Shown here: positions 18,273 to 27,726 of the stretch, in pieces
How positions within the stretch are numbered: the stretch's first letter is position 1
How the letters are laid out: each line of letters opens with the position of its first letter
From: Corynebacterium pelargi
GTDB taxonomy: Bacteria; Actinomycetota; Actinomycetes; Mycobacteriales; Mycobacteriaceae
Direction of reading: 5' to 3'
Length of the DNA: 64,000 bases
Assembly (NCBI RefSeq): GCF_014635485.1
Contig: NZ_BMCX01000002.1
Location: 518,335 to 582,334, forward strand
Made by a program: the position numbers and the translations under genes
Notes under the pieces: generated by a model
What the model was told of the DNA's origin: nothing
Databases searched by the model: none
What the model saw: only the letters and a program-made list of their open reading frames with translations

Positions 18273-18404
18273 GATGCCCTCACGGCGGTGCTGCCGCCCG
18301 CTGAGAAGCCCTTAAGAGTGTCTGCTGCCGCCCGTTGAGATGCCCTCACGGCGGTGCTGCCGCCCGCTGAGATGCCCTTAAAAGTGTCCGCTTCGGCGCC
18401 GCCA
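18273..18404. repeat. Two tandem 66-bp repeats in a 550-bp spacer
   Basis: The unit starting GATGCCCTCACGGCGGTGCT at 18273 recurs at 18339, with the first 34 bases nearly identical. The period is 22 codons, and a minus-strand frame (18191-18556, 121 codons) runs through it with the repeated peptide KGxSAGGSTAVRAS. That frame has no ribosome site and biased composition, so I treat it as doubtful. The rest of 18137-18688 holds further imperfect short repeats (GTCTGCC/GTCCGCC at 18425-18455) and an inverted repeat CGGGCGT/ACGCCCG at 18498-18525. Confidence 0.6.
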
Positions 18405-18674
18405 AGGCACTCGGGTACACAGATGTCTGCCCGGAAGTCCGCCCGGATGTCTGCCTCGATGCGATCCCCGATGACCGTTTTTGGGTTTATGTCCGAACGG
18501 GCGTGAGCAAACTCATATACGCCCGATTCTGTGAGTAGTCGGTCATGTTCAGACATTAAATTGCGTGTTCACGGGCGTAAAACAACATTCCCGAACAGTG
18601 TTCAATTCCCACATTTTCTAGGAATGTGACCTGAGCTGTAGCCTTCGCGAGCTGCAGTTAGCATCACATCCGCC

Positions 18675-18688
18675 TACATTTGATAAGC
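18675..18688 (+). promoter_or_regulatory. Probable -10 box for leaderless transcarboxylase mRNA
   Basis: TACATT at 18675-18680 ends eight bases before the ATG at 18689, and there is no ribosome site. This is the spacing expected if transcription starts at the A of the start codon. Confidence 0.4.
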
Positions 18689-20170
18689 ATGAGCCCACGA
18701 AAAATTGGAGTGACCGAAGTCGCTCTGCGCGACGCGCACCAGAGCCTATTCGCAACCCGCATGGCCATGGAAGACATGGTGGATGCCTGTGAGGATATTG
18801 ATAAGGCCGGATTCTGGTCCGTGGAGTGCTGGGGCGGCGCCACCTTCGACGCCTGCATTCGCTTCCTCAACGAGGATCCCTGGGAGCGACTGCGCACCTT
18901 CCGCAAACTCATGCCGAATTCCAAGCTGCAGATGCTGCTTCGCGGCCAGAACCTCCTTGGCTACCGCCACTACGAAGACATGGTGGTAGACAAGTTCGCC
19001 GAGAAGTCCAAAGAAAACGGCATGGACGTCTTCCGTGTATTCGATGCACTGAATGATCCCCGCAACCTCGAGCGCGCCATGAACGCCGTGACCAAGGTAG
19101 ATGGCCATGCCCAGGGCACCATCTGCTACACCGTTTCACCGCTGCACGACGTAGAAGGCTACGTCAAGCAAGCCGGACGCCTGCTGGACATGGGCGCATC
19201 TTCCATCGCGCTCAAAGACATGGCAGCCCTGCTCAAGCCGCAGCCTGCCTACGACATCGTCCGTGGCATCAAGGAAACCTACGGCGAAGATACGCAAATC
19301 AACGTCCACTGCCACTCCACCACCGGCGTGACGCTGGTGACGCTGATGAAGGCCATCGAGGCCGGCGCCGACGTAGTCGATACCGCCATCTCTTCGATGT
19401 CGCTTGGCCCAGGCCACAATCCCACCGAGTCCTTGGTGGAGATGCTTGAAGGCACCGACTACACCACCGATATTGATATGGAGCGTTTGATCCATATCCG
19501 CGATCACTTCAAGCAGGTGCGCCCGAAGTACAAGGAATTCGAGTCGAAGACCTTGGTGGACACCAACATCTTCCTCTCCCAGATCCCCGGCGGCATGCTC
19601 TCCAACATGGAAAGCCAGCTCAACGCCCAGGGTGCAGGCGACCGTATCGACGAGGTGATGGAAGAAGTGCCTCGCGTGCGCAAGGACGCAGGCTACCCAC
19701 CGCTGGTGACTCCCTCTTCGCAGATCGTGGGCACCCAGGCCGTGTTCAACGTGCTCATGGGTCGCTACAAGGTTATGACCGCCGAATTTGCCGACCTCAT
19801 GCTCGGCTACTACGGCGAGACGATCGGCGAGCGTGACCCAGAGCTGATCAAGCAGGCCCAGGAGCAAACCAAGAAGGAAGCCATCACCGTTCGCCCGGCT
19901 GATCTGCTTGAGCCCGAGTGGGATCACCTGGTTGAAGAGGCCTCCAAGCTCGAAGGCTTCAATGGCACCGACGAGGACGTGCTCACCAACGCCTTGTTCC
20001 CCGGTGTTGCACCGAACTTCTTTAAGACCCGCGACGAAGGTCCAAAGAACGTGGGCAAGGATCCCGCAAAGCAGAAGAAGCGCGAAAACGAAGCCGTGCT
20101 TGAGCCCATCACCTACAAGGTCACCGTTGGTGGCCGTAGCCAGACCGTCAAGGTCGAGCCAGCCGAATAA
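18689..20170 (+). CDS. Transcarboxylase 5S-type subunit (PycB-like carboxyltransferase)
   Basis: 493 residues from ATG 18689. It has an HMGL-like TIM barrel with the DREAM-like start ALRDAHQSLFATRM (metal Asp), a probably carboxylated Lys in ALKDMAALL and the His pair in NVHCHSTTG, followed by the conserved PycB helical domain. In the propionibacterial enzyme, 5S transfers CO2 from oxaloacetate to biotin on the 1.3S subunit, forming pyruvate. The next three genes encode the partner subunits in the same operon, which supports methylmalonyl-CoA carboxyltransferase over a pyruvate carboxylase or Na+-pump decarboxylase. Confidence 0.85.
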   Translation: MSPRKIGVTEVALRDAHQSLFATRMAMEDMVDACEDIDKAGFWSVECWGGATFDACIRFLNEDPWERLRTFRKLMPNSKLQMLLRGQNLLGYRHYEDMVVDKFAEKSKENGMDVFRVFDALNDPRNLERAMNAVTKVDGHAQGTICYTVSPLHDVEGYVKQAGRLLDMGASSIALKDMAALLKPQPAYDIVRGIKETYGEDTQINVHCHSTTGVTLVTLMKAIEAGADVVDTAISSMSLGPGHNPTESLVEMLEGTDYTTDIDMERLIHIRDHFKQVRPKYKEFESKTLVDTNIFLSQIPGGMLSNMESQLNAQGAGDRIDEVMEEVPRVRKDAGYPPLVTPSSQIVGTQAVFNVLMGRYKVMTAEFADLMLGYYGETIGERDPELIKQAQEQTKKEAITVRPADLLEPEWDHLVEEASKLEGFNGTDEDVLTNALFPGVAPNFFKTRDEGPKNVGKDPAKQKKRENEAVLEPITYKVTVGGRSQTVKVEPAE

Positions 20171-20185
20171 GGAATATGACACGAC

Positions 20186-21742
20186 ATGAGTAACGAACCC
20201 ACAATGTCCGATCGCCTTGAGCAACTGGCCGAGGCTCGCCACAAGGTTGAGCTCGGCGGTGGCCAGGCAAAGATCGACAAGCAGCACGAAAAAGGCAAGC
20301 TCACCGCCCGTGAGCGCATCGAGGCGCTTGTCGACGAAGGCACCTTCTACGAAACCGGCATGTTTGCCAAGCACCGCACCACGCACTTCGGCATGGACAA
20401 AGCCGATGCGCCTGCCGATGGTGTGGTCACAGGTTCCGGCGCCGTCTTCGGCCGCCCCCTGCACATTGCTTCCCAAGACTTCACCGTCATGGGTGGTTCC
20501 GCAGGCGAAACCCAGTCCAACAAGGTAGCGGCCATGATGCAGGCATCTGCTACCACCGGCACCCCCTTCGTGTTCATCAACGACTCAGGCGGAGCCCGCG
20601 TCCAGGAAGGCATTGATTCCCTGTCCGGCTACGGCAAGGTCTTCTACCAAAACGTGCTGCTGTCTGGTCTGGTGCCGCAGATCTCCATCATCGCAGGCCC
20701 TTGCGCCGGCGGTGCCGCGTACTCCCCGGCGCTCACGGACTTCATCATCCAAACCCGCAAGGCCAACATGTTCATCACCGGCCCCGGTGTGATCAAGTCG
20801 GTCACCGGCGAGGATGTCACCTCAGAGCAGCTCGGTGGTGCCGATGCGCACATGACCAAGGCTGGCAATATCCACTTCGTTGCCGAAGACGATGAGCAAG
20901 CGGTGCTCATTGCCCAGAAGCTGCTGAGCTTCCTTCCTCAGAACAACACCGAGGAACCCCCGGTGGTCAATCCCGATCCGATCGTCGAGCCCGATGAGTC
21001 TTTGCGCGACATCGTTCCCGTGGAAGGCAAGAAGGGCTACGACATCCGCGAGATCATCTCTCGCGTGGTCGACCGCGGCGACTTCCTCGAGGTGCAAGCA
21101 GGTTATGCCCAAAACCTCGTGGTTGGTTTCGGCCGTATCGTTGGCCGCACCGTCGGCATCATCGCCAACCAGCCCAATGTGATGTCCGGTGTGCTCGACA
21201 TTAACTCCTCCGATAAGGGCAGCCAGTTCATCCGCTTCTGCAACGCCTTTAATATCCCGCTGGTGACCTTCGTGGACGTCCCAGGCTTTATGCCAGGCGT
21301 TGCCCAGGAACACGGTGGCATCATCCGCCACGGCGCGAAGATGCTCTACGCCTACTCGGCAGCATCGGTGCCGAAGGTGACCATCGAGCTGCGTAAGTCT
21401 TATGGTGGCGCGCACCTGGCCATGTGCTCCAAGGATCTTGGTGCAGACCGCGTCTATGCATGGCCTACCGCAGAGATCGCCGTCATGGGTGCCGAAGGCG
21501 CTGTCAATGTGGTCTTCCGCAAGGAGATTGAGGCCGCCGAGGATAAGGAAGCCAAGCGCCAAGAGCTCATCGAGCTGTATCGCGAGACTTTCTCTACCCC
21601 CTATATGGCCGCCTCGCGCGGGCTTGTCGACGACATCATCGACCCCGCCGAAACCCGCATGCACATCGCCAATGCCCTCGAAGTGCTGAGCAATAAGCGC
21701 GTGACGCGCCCCGCGAAGAAGCACGGCCTGGGTCCGGTGTAA
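20186..21742 (+). CDS. Transcarboxylase 12S-type subunit (acyl-CoA carboxyltransferase)
   Basis: 518 residues; AAGGAA precedes ATG 20186. Two crotonase-fold carboxyltransferase domains: the N-half with SGGARVQEGIDSL and the C-half with VDVPGFMPGVAQEHGGIIRHGAKML, both with the Gly-rich oxyanion loops of the family. It would move the carboxyl group between biotin and propionyl-CoA/methylmalonyl-CoA. Length and sequence also fit the beta subunit of actinobacterial acyl-CoA carboxylases; the surrounding 5S and 1.3S genes favour the transcarboxylase reading. Confidence 0.85.
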   Translation: MSNEPTMSDRLEQLAEARHKVELGGGQAKIDKQHEKGKLTARERIEALVDEGTFYETGMFAKHRTTHFGMDKADAPADGVVTGSGAVFGRPLHIASQDFTVMGGSAGETQSNKVAAMMQASATTGTPFVFINDSGGARVQEGIDSLSGYGKVFYQNVLLSGLVPQISIIAGPCAGGAAYSPALTDFIIQTRKANMFITGPGVIKSVTGEDVTSEQLGGADAHMTKAGNIHFVAEDDEQAVLIAQKLLSFLPQNNTEEPPVVNPDPIVEPDESLRDIVPVEGKKGYDIREIISRVVDRGDFLEVQAGYAQNLVVGFGRIVGRTVGIIANQPNVMSGVLDINSSDKGSQFIRFCNAFNIPLVTFVDVPGFMPGVAQEHGGIIRHGAKMLYAYSAASVPKVTIELRKSYGGAHLAMCSKDLGADRVYAWPTAEIAVMGAEGAVNVVFRKEIEAAEDKEAKRQELIELYRETFSTPYMAASRGLVDDIIDPAETRMHIANALEVLSNKRVTRPAKKHGLGPV

Positions 21743-21751
21743 GGAGCAGCC

Positions 21752-22009
21752 ATGGAAATGAGCAACGAGCAACTGCTCGAATTGGTGCAAGGTCTGAGCC
21801 AGCGTTTGGATGTGGCAGAAAAAGAAATTGCCGAACTACGCAAGCGTTCAGACGCCTCCATTCCCGAAGACGTCGTGCTGGCCATCTCGGCTGCAGTCAG
21901 CGCCTTCTTGGGTAATAGGGGCAAGATCAAGGCCGTGAAGTACTCGCGTCACCGCACGTGGGCGGCTCAGGGCCGACAGAACGTTCAGCTCCACATTCCG
22001 CAGCTCTAA
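21752..22009 (+). CDS. Small epsilon-like subunit of acyl-CoA carboxyltransferase
   Basis: 85 residues; AAGGAG at 21741 overlaps the preceding stop. The N-terminal half is a coiled coil ([22 protein letters not shown]); the C-terminal half is basic ([18 protein letters not shown]). Small proteins like this sit between the 12S and biotin-carrier genes in other transcarboxylase operons and resemble epsilon subunits of actinobacterial carboxylases. It probably helps to assemble the complex. Confidence 0.65.
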   Translation: MEMSNEQLLELVQGLSQRLDVAEKEIAELRKRSDASIPEDVVLAISAAVSAFLGNRGKIKAVKYSRHRTWAAQGRQNVQLHIPQL

Positions 22010-22043
22010 GCGGAATCGGCGAAACTTCAACACAAGGAAGAAC

Positions 22044-22403
22044 ATGAAACTTAATGTGACAGTCAATGGCATTGCCTACTCTGTCGAAGTCGAGGTCGAA
22101 GAGGAGCAGCGTCAACTCGGATCGATCGTCTTCGGCGGCTCTAGCCAAACGCACAGCGAGCCCTCCAACGCCTCCGTGCAAGGTGTTTCCGCCAACTCCG
22201 TGGTGGCTCCGCTTGCCGGCTCCGTATTCAAGGTGCTGGTCAATGAGGGCGACACCATTGAAGCCGGCCAGGTCCTGTTGATCCTCGAAGCCATGAAGAT
22301 GGAAACAGAGATCACCGCACCTTCCGGTGGCACCGTCGGCGCCATCCACGTGGAGGTAGGCGACTCGGTTCAAGGCGGCCAAGCGCTCGTCGAAATCGAC
22401 TAA
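22044..22403 (+). CDS. Biotin carrier protein (1.3S-type)
   Basis: 119 residues from ATG 22044, after AAGGAAG. The C-terminal lipoyl-like domain carries the biotinylation site EAMKM, with the modified Lys at about residue 86. The N-terminal section is flexible and Ser-rich. As the carrier between 5S and 12S it completes the transcarboxylase operon, which ends at the terminator 20 bases on. Confidence 0.9.
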   Translation: MKLNVTVNGIAYSVEVEVEEEQRQLGSIVFGGSSQTHSEPSNASVQGVSANSVVAPLAGSVFKVLVNEGDTIEAGQVLLILEAMKMETEITAPSGGTVGAIHVEVGDSVQGGQALVEID

Positions 22404-22420
22404 GCCAACCTGCAACACAC

Positions 22421-22450
22421 AAAGCCGCACCTTGAAGGTGCGGCTTTTGC
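22421..22450 (+). terminator. Intrinsic terminator of the transcarboxylase operon
   Basis: Eleven-bp stem AAAGCCGCACC/GGTGCGGCTTT with loop ttgaa and a short T-run. Confidence 0.85.
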
Positions 22451-22547
22451 CTTGAGCTACCCACCCCCGCGGCAACTATCGCAGTCGTCCTTGGTGGCGT
22501 AGCATGAGTATGACTGCTTTCTCATCCAAAGGAAAAGGATTCCCTTT

Positions 22548-23573
22548 ATGGCTTCACGCTTGATGCGTCGCATCGCTATCGCCTGCGGCACCCTGGCACT
22601 GGCTGGCACTCTGGCAGCACCAAACGCCACGGCACAGTCCAGCGATCAGCTCAGCCAAGAAGTGCTGGCACCACTGGCTCAACTCAACCCCGAGGTGGCA
22701 GACCAAGTTCAGGCAGCCTTGGACCAAGCCCACCTTGGATCTTCTGCCTCCCTGCAGGAGCAGATTGCCGCCTTGGCAGAGCAATTCCCGGTCAAAACCC
22801 CCTTTGAACTGGAGCCTTTGCCCAATGGCCCCTTCTATGAGTGGACCAATGATCCTTTCTCACAGGTGATGGCGTTAAAGGCCGGCCCGGTACTGCACCG
22901 CGTGACCGGATCCTTCTTCCACGGCCCTGATGTGCCACAGGCAGCTCGTGATGCGCATGCCCGCGGCAAGACCCTCTACGGTCCAGGTACTCCGATCCTG
23001 GTCAATGAAGAAAGCATGTGCACCGTCGCCGTCACAGGCACTGATGCTCAAGGTCGCAAGCTTGCCATCACCGCTGGCCACTGCGGTGAGGTGGGGCAGA
23101 CCGTTAAGGGCTTCGATGCTGTGCACCTTGGCAATAACGCCCCCTCTGGCACCATCGTGCGCAAGGGCCAAGACCTTGATTACGCAGTGATTGAGCTTGG
23201 TCCCAACACCGAGATCACCAGCGAATACTATCCGGGTGTTGCCGTGCATGCCGTGGGCCCAGAACCGCGCTCCCTTGACACTGCCTGCAAGCAAGGACTT
23301 GCCAGCAATAACTCCTGTGGCCCGGTGCTGCTTTCTGACGCCGAGTACGCCATCTCGCATGTATGCGCACGCCCCGGTGACTCCGGCGGCCCGCTGATCG
23401 AGGGCGACCGCGTAGTCGGCATCATCTCTGGTGGCATCGTCCCCACCGAGCTCGCTGCCTGCAACACCCCGCTGCAAGGCCCGCTGCATTCGCCCACTGC
23501 CACGGTGAACATGGAAGCCGTGCTGCGTGACCTCAACAACGGTGGAGTAGGCGTAGGTTTCCAACCCGCCTAA
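22548..23573 (+). CDS. Secreted trypsin-like serine protease (S1)
   Basis: 341 residues from ATG 22548, with AAAAGGA upstream. The signal peptide is cut about AQS (residue 30). The catalytic triad is visible: His178 in ITAGHCG, Asp211 in DLDYAVI, Ser279 in PGDSGGPL. A helical propeptide-like section lies between residues 31 and 120. Cysteines (ESMC, DTACKQG, NNSCG, AACNT) suggest disulfides. It is likely an extracellular enzyme; the target is unknown. It stands alone between two terminators. Confidence 0.88.
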   Translation: MASRLMRRIAIACGTLALAGTLAAPNATAQSSDQLSQEVLAPLAQLNPEVADQVQAALDQAHLGSSASLQEQIAALAEQFPVKTPFELEPLPNGPFYEWTNDPFSQVMALKAGPVLHRVTGSFFHGPDVPQAARDAHARGKTLYGPGTPILVNEESMCTVAVTGTDAQGRKLAITAGHCGEVGQTVKGFDAVHLGNNAPSGTIVRKGQDLDYAVIELGPNTEITSEYYPGVAVHAVGPEPRSLDTACKQGLASNNSCGPVLLSDAEYAISHVCARPGDSGGPLIEGDRVVGIISGGIVPTELAACNTPLQGPLHSPTATVNMEAVLRDLNNGGVGVGFQPA

Positions 23574-23592
23574 GTGCTCTCCAAACAAGAAC

Positions 23593-23620
23593 AATGCCCT
23601 GCCTTCCGGCAGGGCATTTT
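23593..23620. terminator. Bidirectional terminator
   Basis: Eleven-bp perfect stem AATGCCCTGCC/GGCAGGGCATT, loop ttcc, between the convergent protease and hisN genes. Confidence 0.85.
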
Positions 23621-23622
23621 CG

Positions 23623-24408
23623 CTATGGGTTCACAACATTCAGGCTTGCTTGGTGCAAGAGGCCATTGCTAGCAATCGCATCTCCACCATGTGGCCCGGG
23701 CTCACCACCAAGCGAGCTAAAGGTGCCACCAGCTTCTTCTACTAGCACTGCCAAGGGAGCCAGATCCCACAGGGATACTTCCGGTTCTGCTGCGATGTCC
23801 ACAGCACCTTCTGCCACGAGGCAGTAGCTAAAGAAATCGCCGAAGCCACGCAAACGCCACGTCTCGCGCGAAAGCTGCTCAATATTGCCCAGCAAGCCGC
23901 GAGCCTCCCAACCTTCCAAGGAGGAAAGCGAGACGGAGGCATCTTCAAGCTTGGCCACCTTGGATACACCAAGGCGCTTGGGTGAGCCTCCAGCAAAGCT
24001 GCGCCAAGCACCTGCATCTTCAGCAGCCCACCACCTGCGCGCAAGTGCCGGTGCAGACACCACACCGGCAACGGGGCGGCCATCTTCAAGCAACGCAATC
24101 AGCGTTGCCCACACCGGCACACCGCGCACAAAGTTCTTGGTGCCATCGATAGGGTCAATCACCCATTGGCGCCCCTTAAAGGACACGTCGCCGCCAAATT
24201 CCTCTCCAAGCACGGCATCGGCTGGGCGCTGTTCCTGCAAAAGGCCACGCAGTTTTTCTTCTACCGCGAGATCGGCATCGCTTACCGGCGTCATGTCCGG
24301 CTTGGAGTCGATGCGCAGATCCGAGGCTTCGAAGCGCTCCATGGTGATGGCATCGGCTGCGTCGGCAAGCTCTAAAGCAAAGGCAAGATCATCGGCAAAA
24401 TTGCTCAT
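23623..24408 (-). CDS. hisN: Histidinol-phosphatase HisN (inositol monophosphatase family)
   Basis: 261 residues; ATG 24408 is chosen because AGGAT lies ten bases before it. Mg2+-site motifs of the family are complete: GEEFGG, the DPIDGTKNF loop (Asp ligands) and [15 protein letters not shown]. Corynebacteria use this fold for histidinol-phosphatase (HisN), the last-but-one step in histidine synthesis; its place upstream of the second family gene and prfB agrees with the C. glutamicum order. A general inositol-phosphate activity cannot be excluded. Confidence 0.8.
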   Translation of the reverse strand: MSNFADDLAFALELADAADAITMERFEASDLRIDSKPDMTPVSDADLAVEEKLRGLLQEQRPADAVLGEEFGGDVSFKGRQWVIDPIDGTKNFVRGVPVWATLIALLEDGRPVAGVVSAPALARRWWAAEDAGAWRSFAGGSPKRLGVSKVAKLEDASVSLSSLEGWEARGLLGNIEQLSRETWRLRGFGDFFSYCLVAEGAVDIAAEPEVSLWDLAPLAVLVEEAGGTFSSLGGEPGPHGGDAIASNGLLHQASLNVVNP

Positions 24409-24538
24409 AGAGGCCATCCTATCTGTGCCCAAACGTGATCGCGGGCGAACGGGTGCCTAGCGTGCCTGACAAAATTCATGGGCAATCCATGACGAATGGC
24501 CTATGTGGCCATGCTGCCTGCCAGGTTGGATCAACGGC

Positions 24539-25285
24539 ATGGACACAGCAATTTCTCTTCTTAGAGTAAGCAAGTGCTTCCGCGCTGGGAAAACTCGGCA
24601 TAAGAAGCAGCAGACGCAGGCGCTTGACAACGTCACCCTCAAGATAGGGCGCGGGGAAATCGTGGCACTGCTCGGCGCCAATGGCGCTGGCAAAAGCACA
24701 CTCATCGACATCATGTTGGGCCTGACCACCCCTACCAGCGGCCAAGTGGAGGTCTTTGGCGTGAGCCCCCGCGAGGCGGTGCTGGACACAAAGGTCGGCG
24801 CGGTGCTGCAAAACGGCGGGCTGCTTCCGGACCTGAAGATCCAGGACACGATCGAGCTGATCGCCTCGACCTATTCCAACCCGCTGCCGGTAGAAGAGGT
24901 TTTAAGCCGTGCCAACCTCAGCGAGATCCGAAAGCGCAAAGTACAGGCATGCTCCGGCGGCGAGCAGCAACGCCTCCGCTTCGCCCTTGCGCTCTTAGGA
25001 TCCCCGGAACTGCTCATTCTGGATGAACCCACCGCTGGCATGGATCCCACTGCGCGCAGGCATTTCTGGGAGCAGATGCAGCGCGAAGCAGAGCGAGGAG
25101 CCACGATCCTTTTTGCCACGCACTATCTGCGCGAAGCCGAGCAATTCGCCCACCGAGCGTTGTTACTCAACCACGGTGAGCTGGTCGCAGACACCCCGGT
25201 AGCGGCACTACTGCGCGAATACTCCAGCCTTGACCAAGCATTTAGCACCCTGATGAAGGAGCCATCATGCGATTCCTCGTTCTAA
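24539..25285 (+). CDS. ABC transporter ATP-binding protein
   Basis: 248 residues from ATG 24539. Walker A GANGAGKST, signature CSGGEQQRL and Walker B LLILDEPTAG are intact. It belongs to the drug/export (DrrA/NatA) type that works with ABC-2 permeases. The last 19 bases overlap the permease gene. With the following kinase and regulator it forms a self-regulating exporter module, as is common for peptide or antibiotic resistance. Confidence 0.9.
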   Translation: MDTAISLLRVSKCFRAGKTRHKKQQTQALDNVTLKIGRGEIVALLGANGAGKSTLIDIMLGLTTPTSGQVEVFGVSPREAVLDTKVGAVLQNGGLLPDLKIQDTIELIASTYSNPLPVEEVLSRANLSEIRKRKVQACSGGEQQRLRFALALLGSPELLILDEPTAGMDPTARRHFWEQMQREAERGATILFATHYLREAEQFAHRALLLNHGELVADTPVAALLREYSSLDQAFSTLMKEPSCDSSF

Positions 25286-26022
25286 ACCTGCGTCGCTCAC
25301 TATCCGATCGAGGCTTTTTGTTTTTCTCCATCGCCTTGCCGGTGTTCTTGTACATCATCTTCGGCGCCACCCAAAGCTATGGTGATCAGCAGCTTTTCGA
25401 CGGCAACGTCAACGCATTCGTCATGATTAGCATGGCCTGGTACGCAGGTGCTGTCGGGGCGGTGGGCAGCGCGGGCGACACGGTTGGAGAACTAAACAGT
25501 GGTTGGAACCGTCAGCTTGCCTTAACCCCGGTGCGCACTTCCCAACTCGCGCTGGCAAGGATCATCGGCTTATTGGTGCATGCGGCTTTGCCGGTGGCCG
25601 CGGTCTATATAGCTGGTGCCATTGGAGGCGCAAAGATGCCTCCTGGTGAATGGCTTGCAAGCGCAGTGCTGTGCGTGCTGATGTCGGTGCCCTTCGGCAT
25701 CTATGGCATCGCGTGGGCGAAGCTGCTTCGCAGCCCCAGTGCCGTTTCAATTGCGGGCAGTTCCGTGGTGGTGCTGGCCTTTGCCGGCAATGTCTTCACC
25801 GCCTTGCCCGAATCCTTCTTGAGCTTCGCGCGATTTACACCGGCCTATGGCCCGGCAGCGCTTGCACGTTATCCACTCGCTGAAGGAATGCAGATAATCT
25901 CGACTGAGCCCTACTCGCTGAGCGACCCCTTGTCTTATGCTGTGATGAACACGCTGGCGTGGACGCTGCTCTTCGTGCTGGTGGTGGTAGTGCTCGGCCG
26001 AAAAGACAAAGCAAGGGCGTGA
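25267..26022 (+). CDS. ABC-2 type permease
   Basis: 251 residues from ATG 25267, with AAGGAG nine bases upstream inside the ATPase gene. Six predicted membrane helices with the ABC-2 layout, starting with a short cytosolic tip. It is the membrane partner of the upstream ATPase. The substrate cannot be told from sequence. An exact 12-mer AGCTTTTCGACG lies at 25391. Confidence 0.85.
   Translation: MRFLVLNLRRSLSDRGFLFFSIALPVFLYIIFGATQSYGDQQLFDGNVNAFVMISMAWYAGAVGAVGSAGDTVGELNSGWNRQLALTPVRTSQLALARIIGLLVHAALPVAAVYIAGAIGGAKMPPGEWLASAVLCVLMSVPFGIYGIAWAKLLRSPSAVSIAGSSVVVLAFAGNVFTALPESFLSFARFTPAYGPAALARYPLAEGMQIISTEPYSLSDPLSYAVMNTLAWTLLFVLVVVVLGRKDKARA
25391..25402 (+). repeat. 12-mer AGCTTTTCGACG, copy 4
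   Basis: Exact plus-strand copy inside the ABC-2 permease gene. Confidence 0.75.
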
Positions 26023-26032
26023 TCTCAACAGC

Positions 26033-27112
26033 ATGTTCAGCGCCAAGGCGTTTGCACGCCCCTTGAAGGGTTTTTCCTTCATCAACTCCGCATATGCAAG
26101 TGTGTGGCTTGGATTCCTGGCCTTTCAGCTCTGGTTTTTGCTGCGCGGAGAAGCTTCTGCGTACACGAAAACTGCAGGTGTTGTTCTCACCTTCGCGTTC
26201 GCATTGATCTATAGCTTTGGCTTTGGTGCCATCAAGTACTATCCGCGCGGCTGGTCCCCACATCAGCGCTTCTGGGGCTTCTTCGGCCTACTGTCGTGCC
26301 TTGCAGTGATCGCGATTCCCGTGTTTGGTGTGTTCGCGGCCTCTTTTGTCACCTTCCTCGTGGCGGTTGTGGCCTTCACCCGCCCGAGCCCGCGCTTGAT
26401 GTGGCTAGTCCCAGTGATCTGTGCGCTTGGATGCCTAGTGCTGCTTGTCTTTGGAGCTGCCTGGGAATATCTCTCCCTCACGGTGTTTTACCCCTTGCTG
26501 GCGGTGGCGATTAGTTGGGTGACAGGGGCAGAACAAAAACGCAATGATCTCCAAGCAGCACTCGATCGAGCCAATCAACGTGAAAAGATCGCCTCCGATG
26601 TGCACGACCTACTCGGCCATTCGCTCACGGTGATCAACCTCAAAGCGGAGGTGGCCGCGCGCTATCTCGACCGCGATCCTGAGCTGGCTAAAAAAGAAAT
26701 GCAGGCCGTAGCCGAATTGGCCAAACGCGGCCTGGCAGAGGTGCGCGTGAGCGTGGCGCAACAACTGGGACTGGATTTGGACACCGAGGTGGATCTTGCC
26801 CGCGATGCACTGGCAAGCGCCGGGGTGCGCTGCGAGATGGCCGTAGATGCACCTCAAGATACTGATTTATCCCAAGTCTTTGCATGGATTGTGCGCGAAG
26901 CTGTGACCAACGTGATCCGCCATGCCAATGCGGAGCATTGTCGGATCGAGGTGACGCCCAAGCGCTTGTGCATTAGCGACGATGGCCACGGCATAGCTGG
27001 AGCCGATGGGCACGGCATTGCGAGCATGCGACGTCGCGCCACGGAGGTGGGCGCGAATCTTTCTATCAGCGTGCGCCCAGAAGGCGGAACCGTAGTGGAG
27101 GTGCAGGCATGA
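26033..27112 (+). CDS. DesK/LiaS-like sensor histidine kinase
   Basis: 359 residues from ATG 26033. Five or six hydrophobic helices occupy residues 10-160; there is no extracellular domain, so the signal is probably sensed in or near the membrane or through the ABC transporter. The HisKA_3 dimerisation segment (REKIASDVHDLLGHS) holds the phospho-acceptor His, and the HATPase lies at 275-359 (AWIVREAVTNVIRHA, DDGHGI). The stop overlaps the regulator start as ATGA. Confidence 0.88.
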   Translation: MFSAKAFARPLKGFSFINSAYASVWLGFLAFQLWFLLRGEASAYTKTAGVVLTFAFALIYSFGFGAIKYYPRGWSPHQRFWGFFGLLSCLAVIAIPVFGVFAASFVTFLVAVVAFTRPSPRLMWLVPVICALGCLVLLVFGAAWEYLSLTVFYPLLAVAISWVTGAEQKRNDLQAALDRANQREKIASDVHDLLGHSLTVINLKAEVAARYLDRDPELAKKEMQAVAELAKRGLAEVRVSVAQQLGLDLDTEVDLARDALASAGVRCEMAVDAPQDTDLSQVFAWIVREAVTNVIRHANAEHCRIEVTPKRLCISDDGHGIAGADGHGIASMRRRATEVGANLSISVRPEGGTVVEVQA

Positions 27113-27714
27113 TCCGGGTGCTCGTTGCCGATGATCAATCCCTCGTGCGCGGTGCACTTACCGCATTGTTAAACCTGGAACGAGATATCACCGTGGTGGC
27201 CGAATGCGGCAATGGCCACGAGGTGCTGCCGCTGATTCAAGCACACCAGGTGGACGTTGCCTTGGTGGATATTGAGATGCCAGGAATGAATGGCTTGGAA
27301 GTTGCACAGGCGATGCTTCAAGCTCAAACGTCGTGCCGCTGCCTGATCGTGACCACCTTCGGGCGCGCAGGCTATATAAAAACCGCGCTGCGCCATGGGG
27401 CTCAAGGGTTTTTGCTCAAAGACGCCCCGCCGGAACAATTGGCCGAGGCGGTGCGCCAGATCCACGCTGGTATGCGCGTGATCGATCCGGCAATGCGCGA
27501 TCAGGTGTTGCTGAGTGCGGATTCGCCACTCACGCCGCGTGAAGTGGAGGTCGCACGTGAGGCTTTAAGTGGTGCCGATACCCGCTCAATCGCAGCCACA
27601 TTGCACCTAAGCCCTGGCACGGTACGCAACCATGTGTCCAGCATCATTGCAAAAACGCAGGCCAGTAACCGTTTTGAGGCCGCGCGGCGTGCACGCGATA
27701 ACGGCTGGCTCTAG
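27109..27714 (+). CDS. NarL/LuxR-family response regulator
   Basis: 201 residues. The receiver domain has the acidic pair in VADDQ, the phospho-acceptor Asp in ALVDIEMPG and the Lys in LKDAPPE. The C-terminal LuxR helix-turn-helix is at 140-195 (LTPREVEVAREALSG, HLSPGTVRNHVSSI). With the kinase it probably controls the preceding ABC transporter genes. Confidence 0.9.
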   Translation: MIRVLVADDQSLVRGALTALLNLERDITVVAECGNGHEVLPLIQAHQVDVALVDIEMPGMNGLEVAQAMLQAQTSCRCLIVTTFGRAGYIKTALRHGAQGFLLKDAPPEQLAEAVRQIHAGMRVIDPAMRDQVLLSADSPLTPREVEVAREALSGADTRSIAATLHLSPGTVRNHVSSIIAKTQASNRFEAARRARDNGWL

Positions 27715-27726
27715 TGCTTTGAGCCG

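Noticed and set aside
18191..18556. 121-codon minus-strand frame through the 66-base repeats
   Set aside because: No ribosome site; protein is mostly the translation of the repeats. Kept only as a repeat feature.
19136..20476. Long open frame on the minus strand opposite the transcarboxylase genes
   Set aside because: It mirrors highly biased GC-rich codons of the real genes, has no ribosome site and no recognisable protein.
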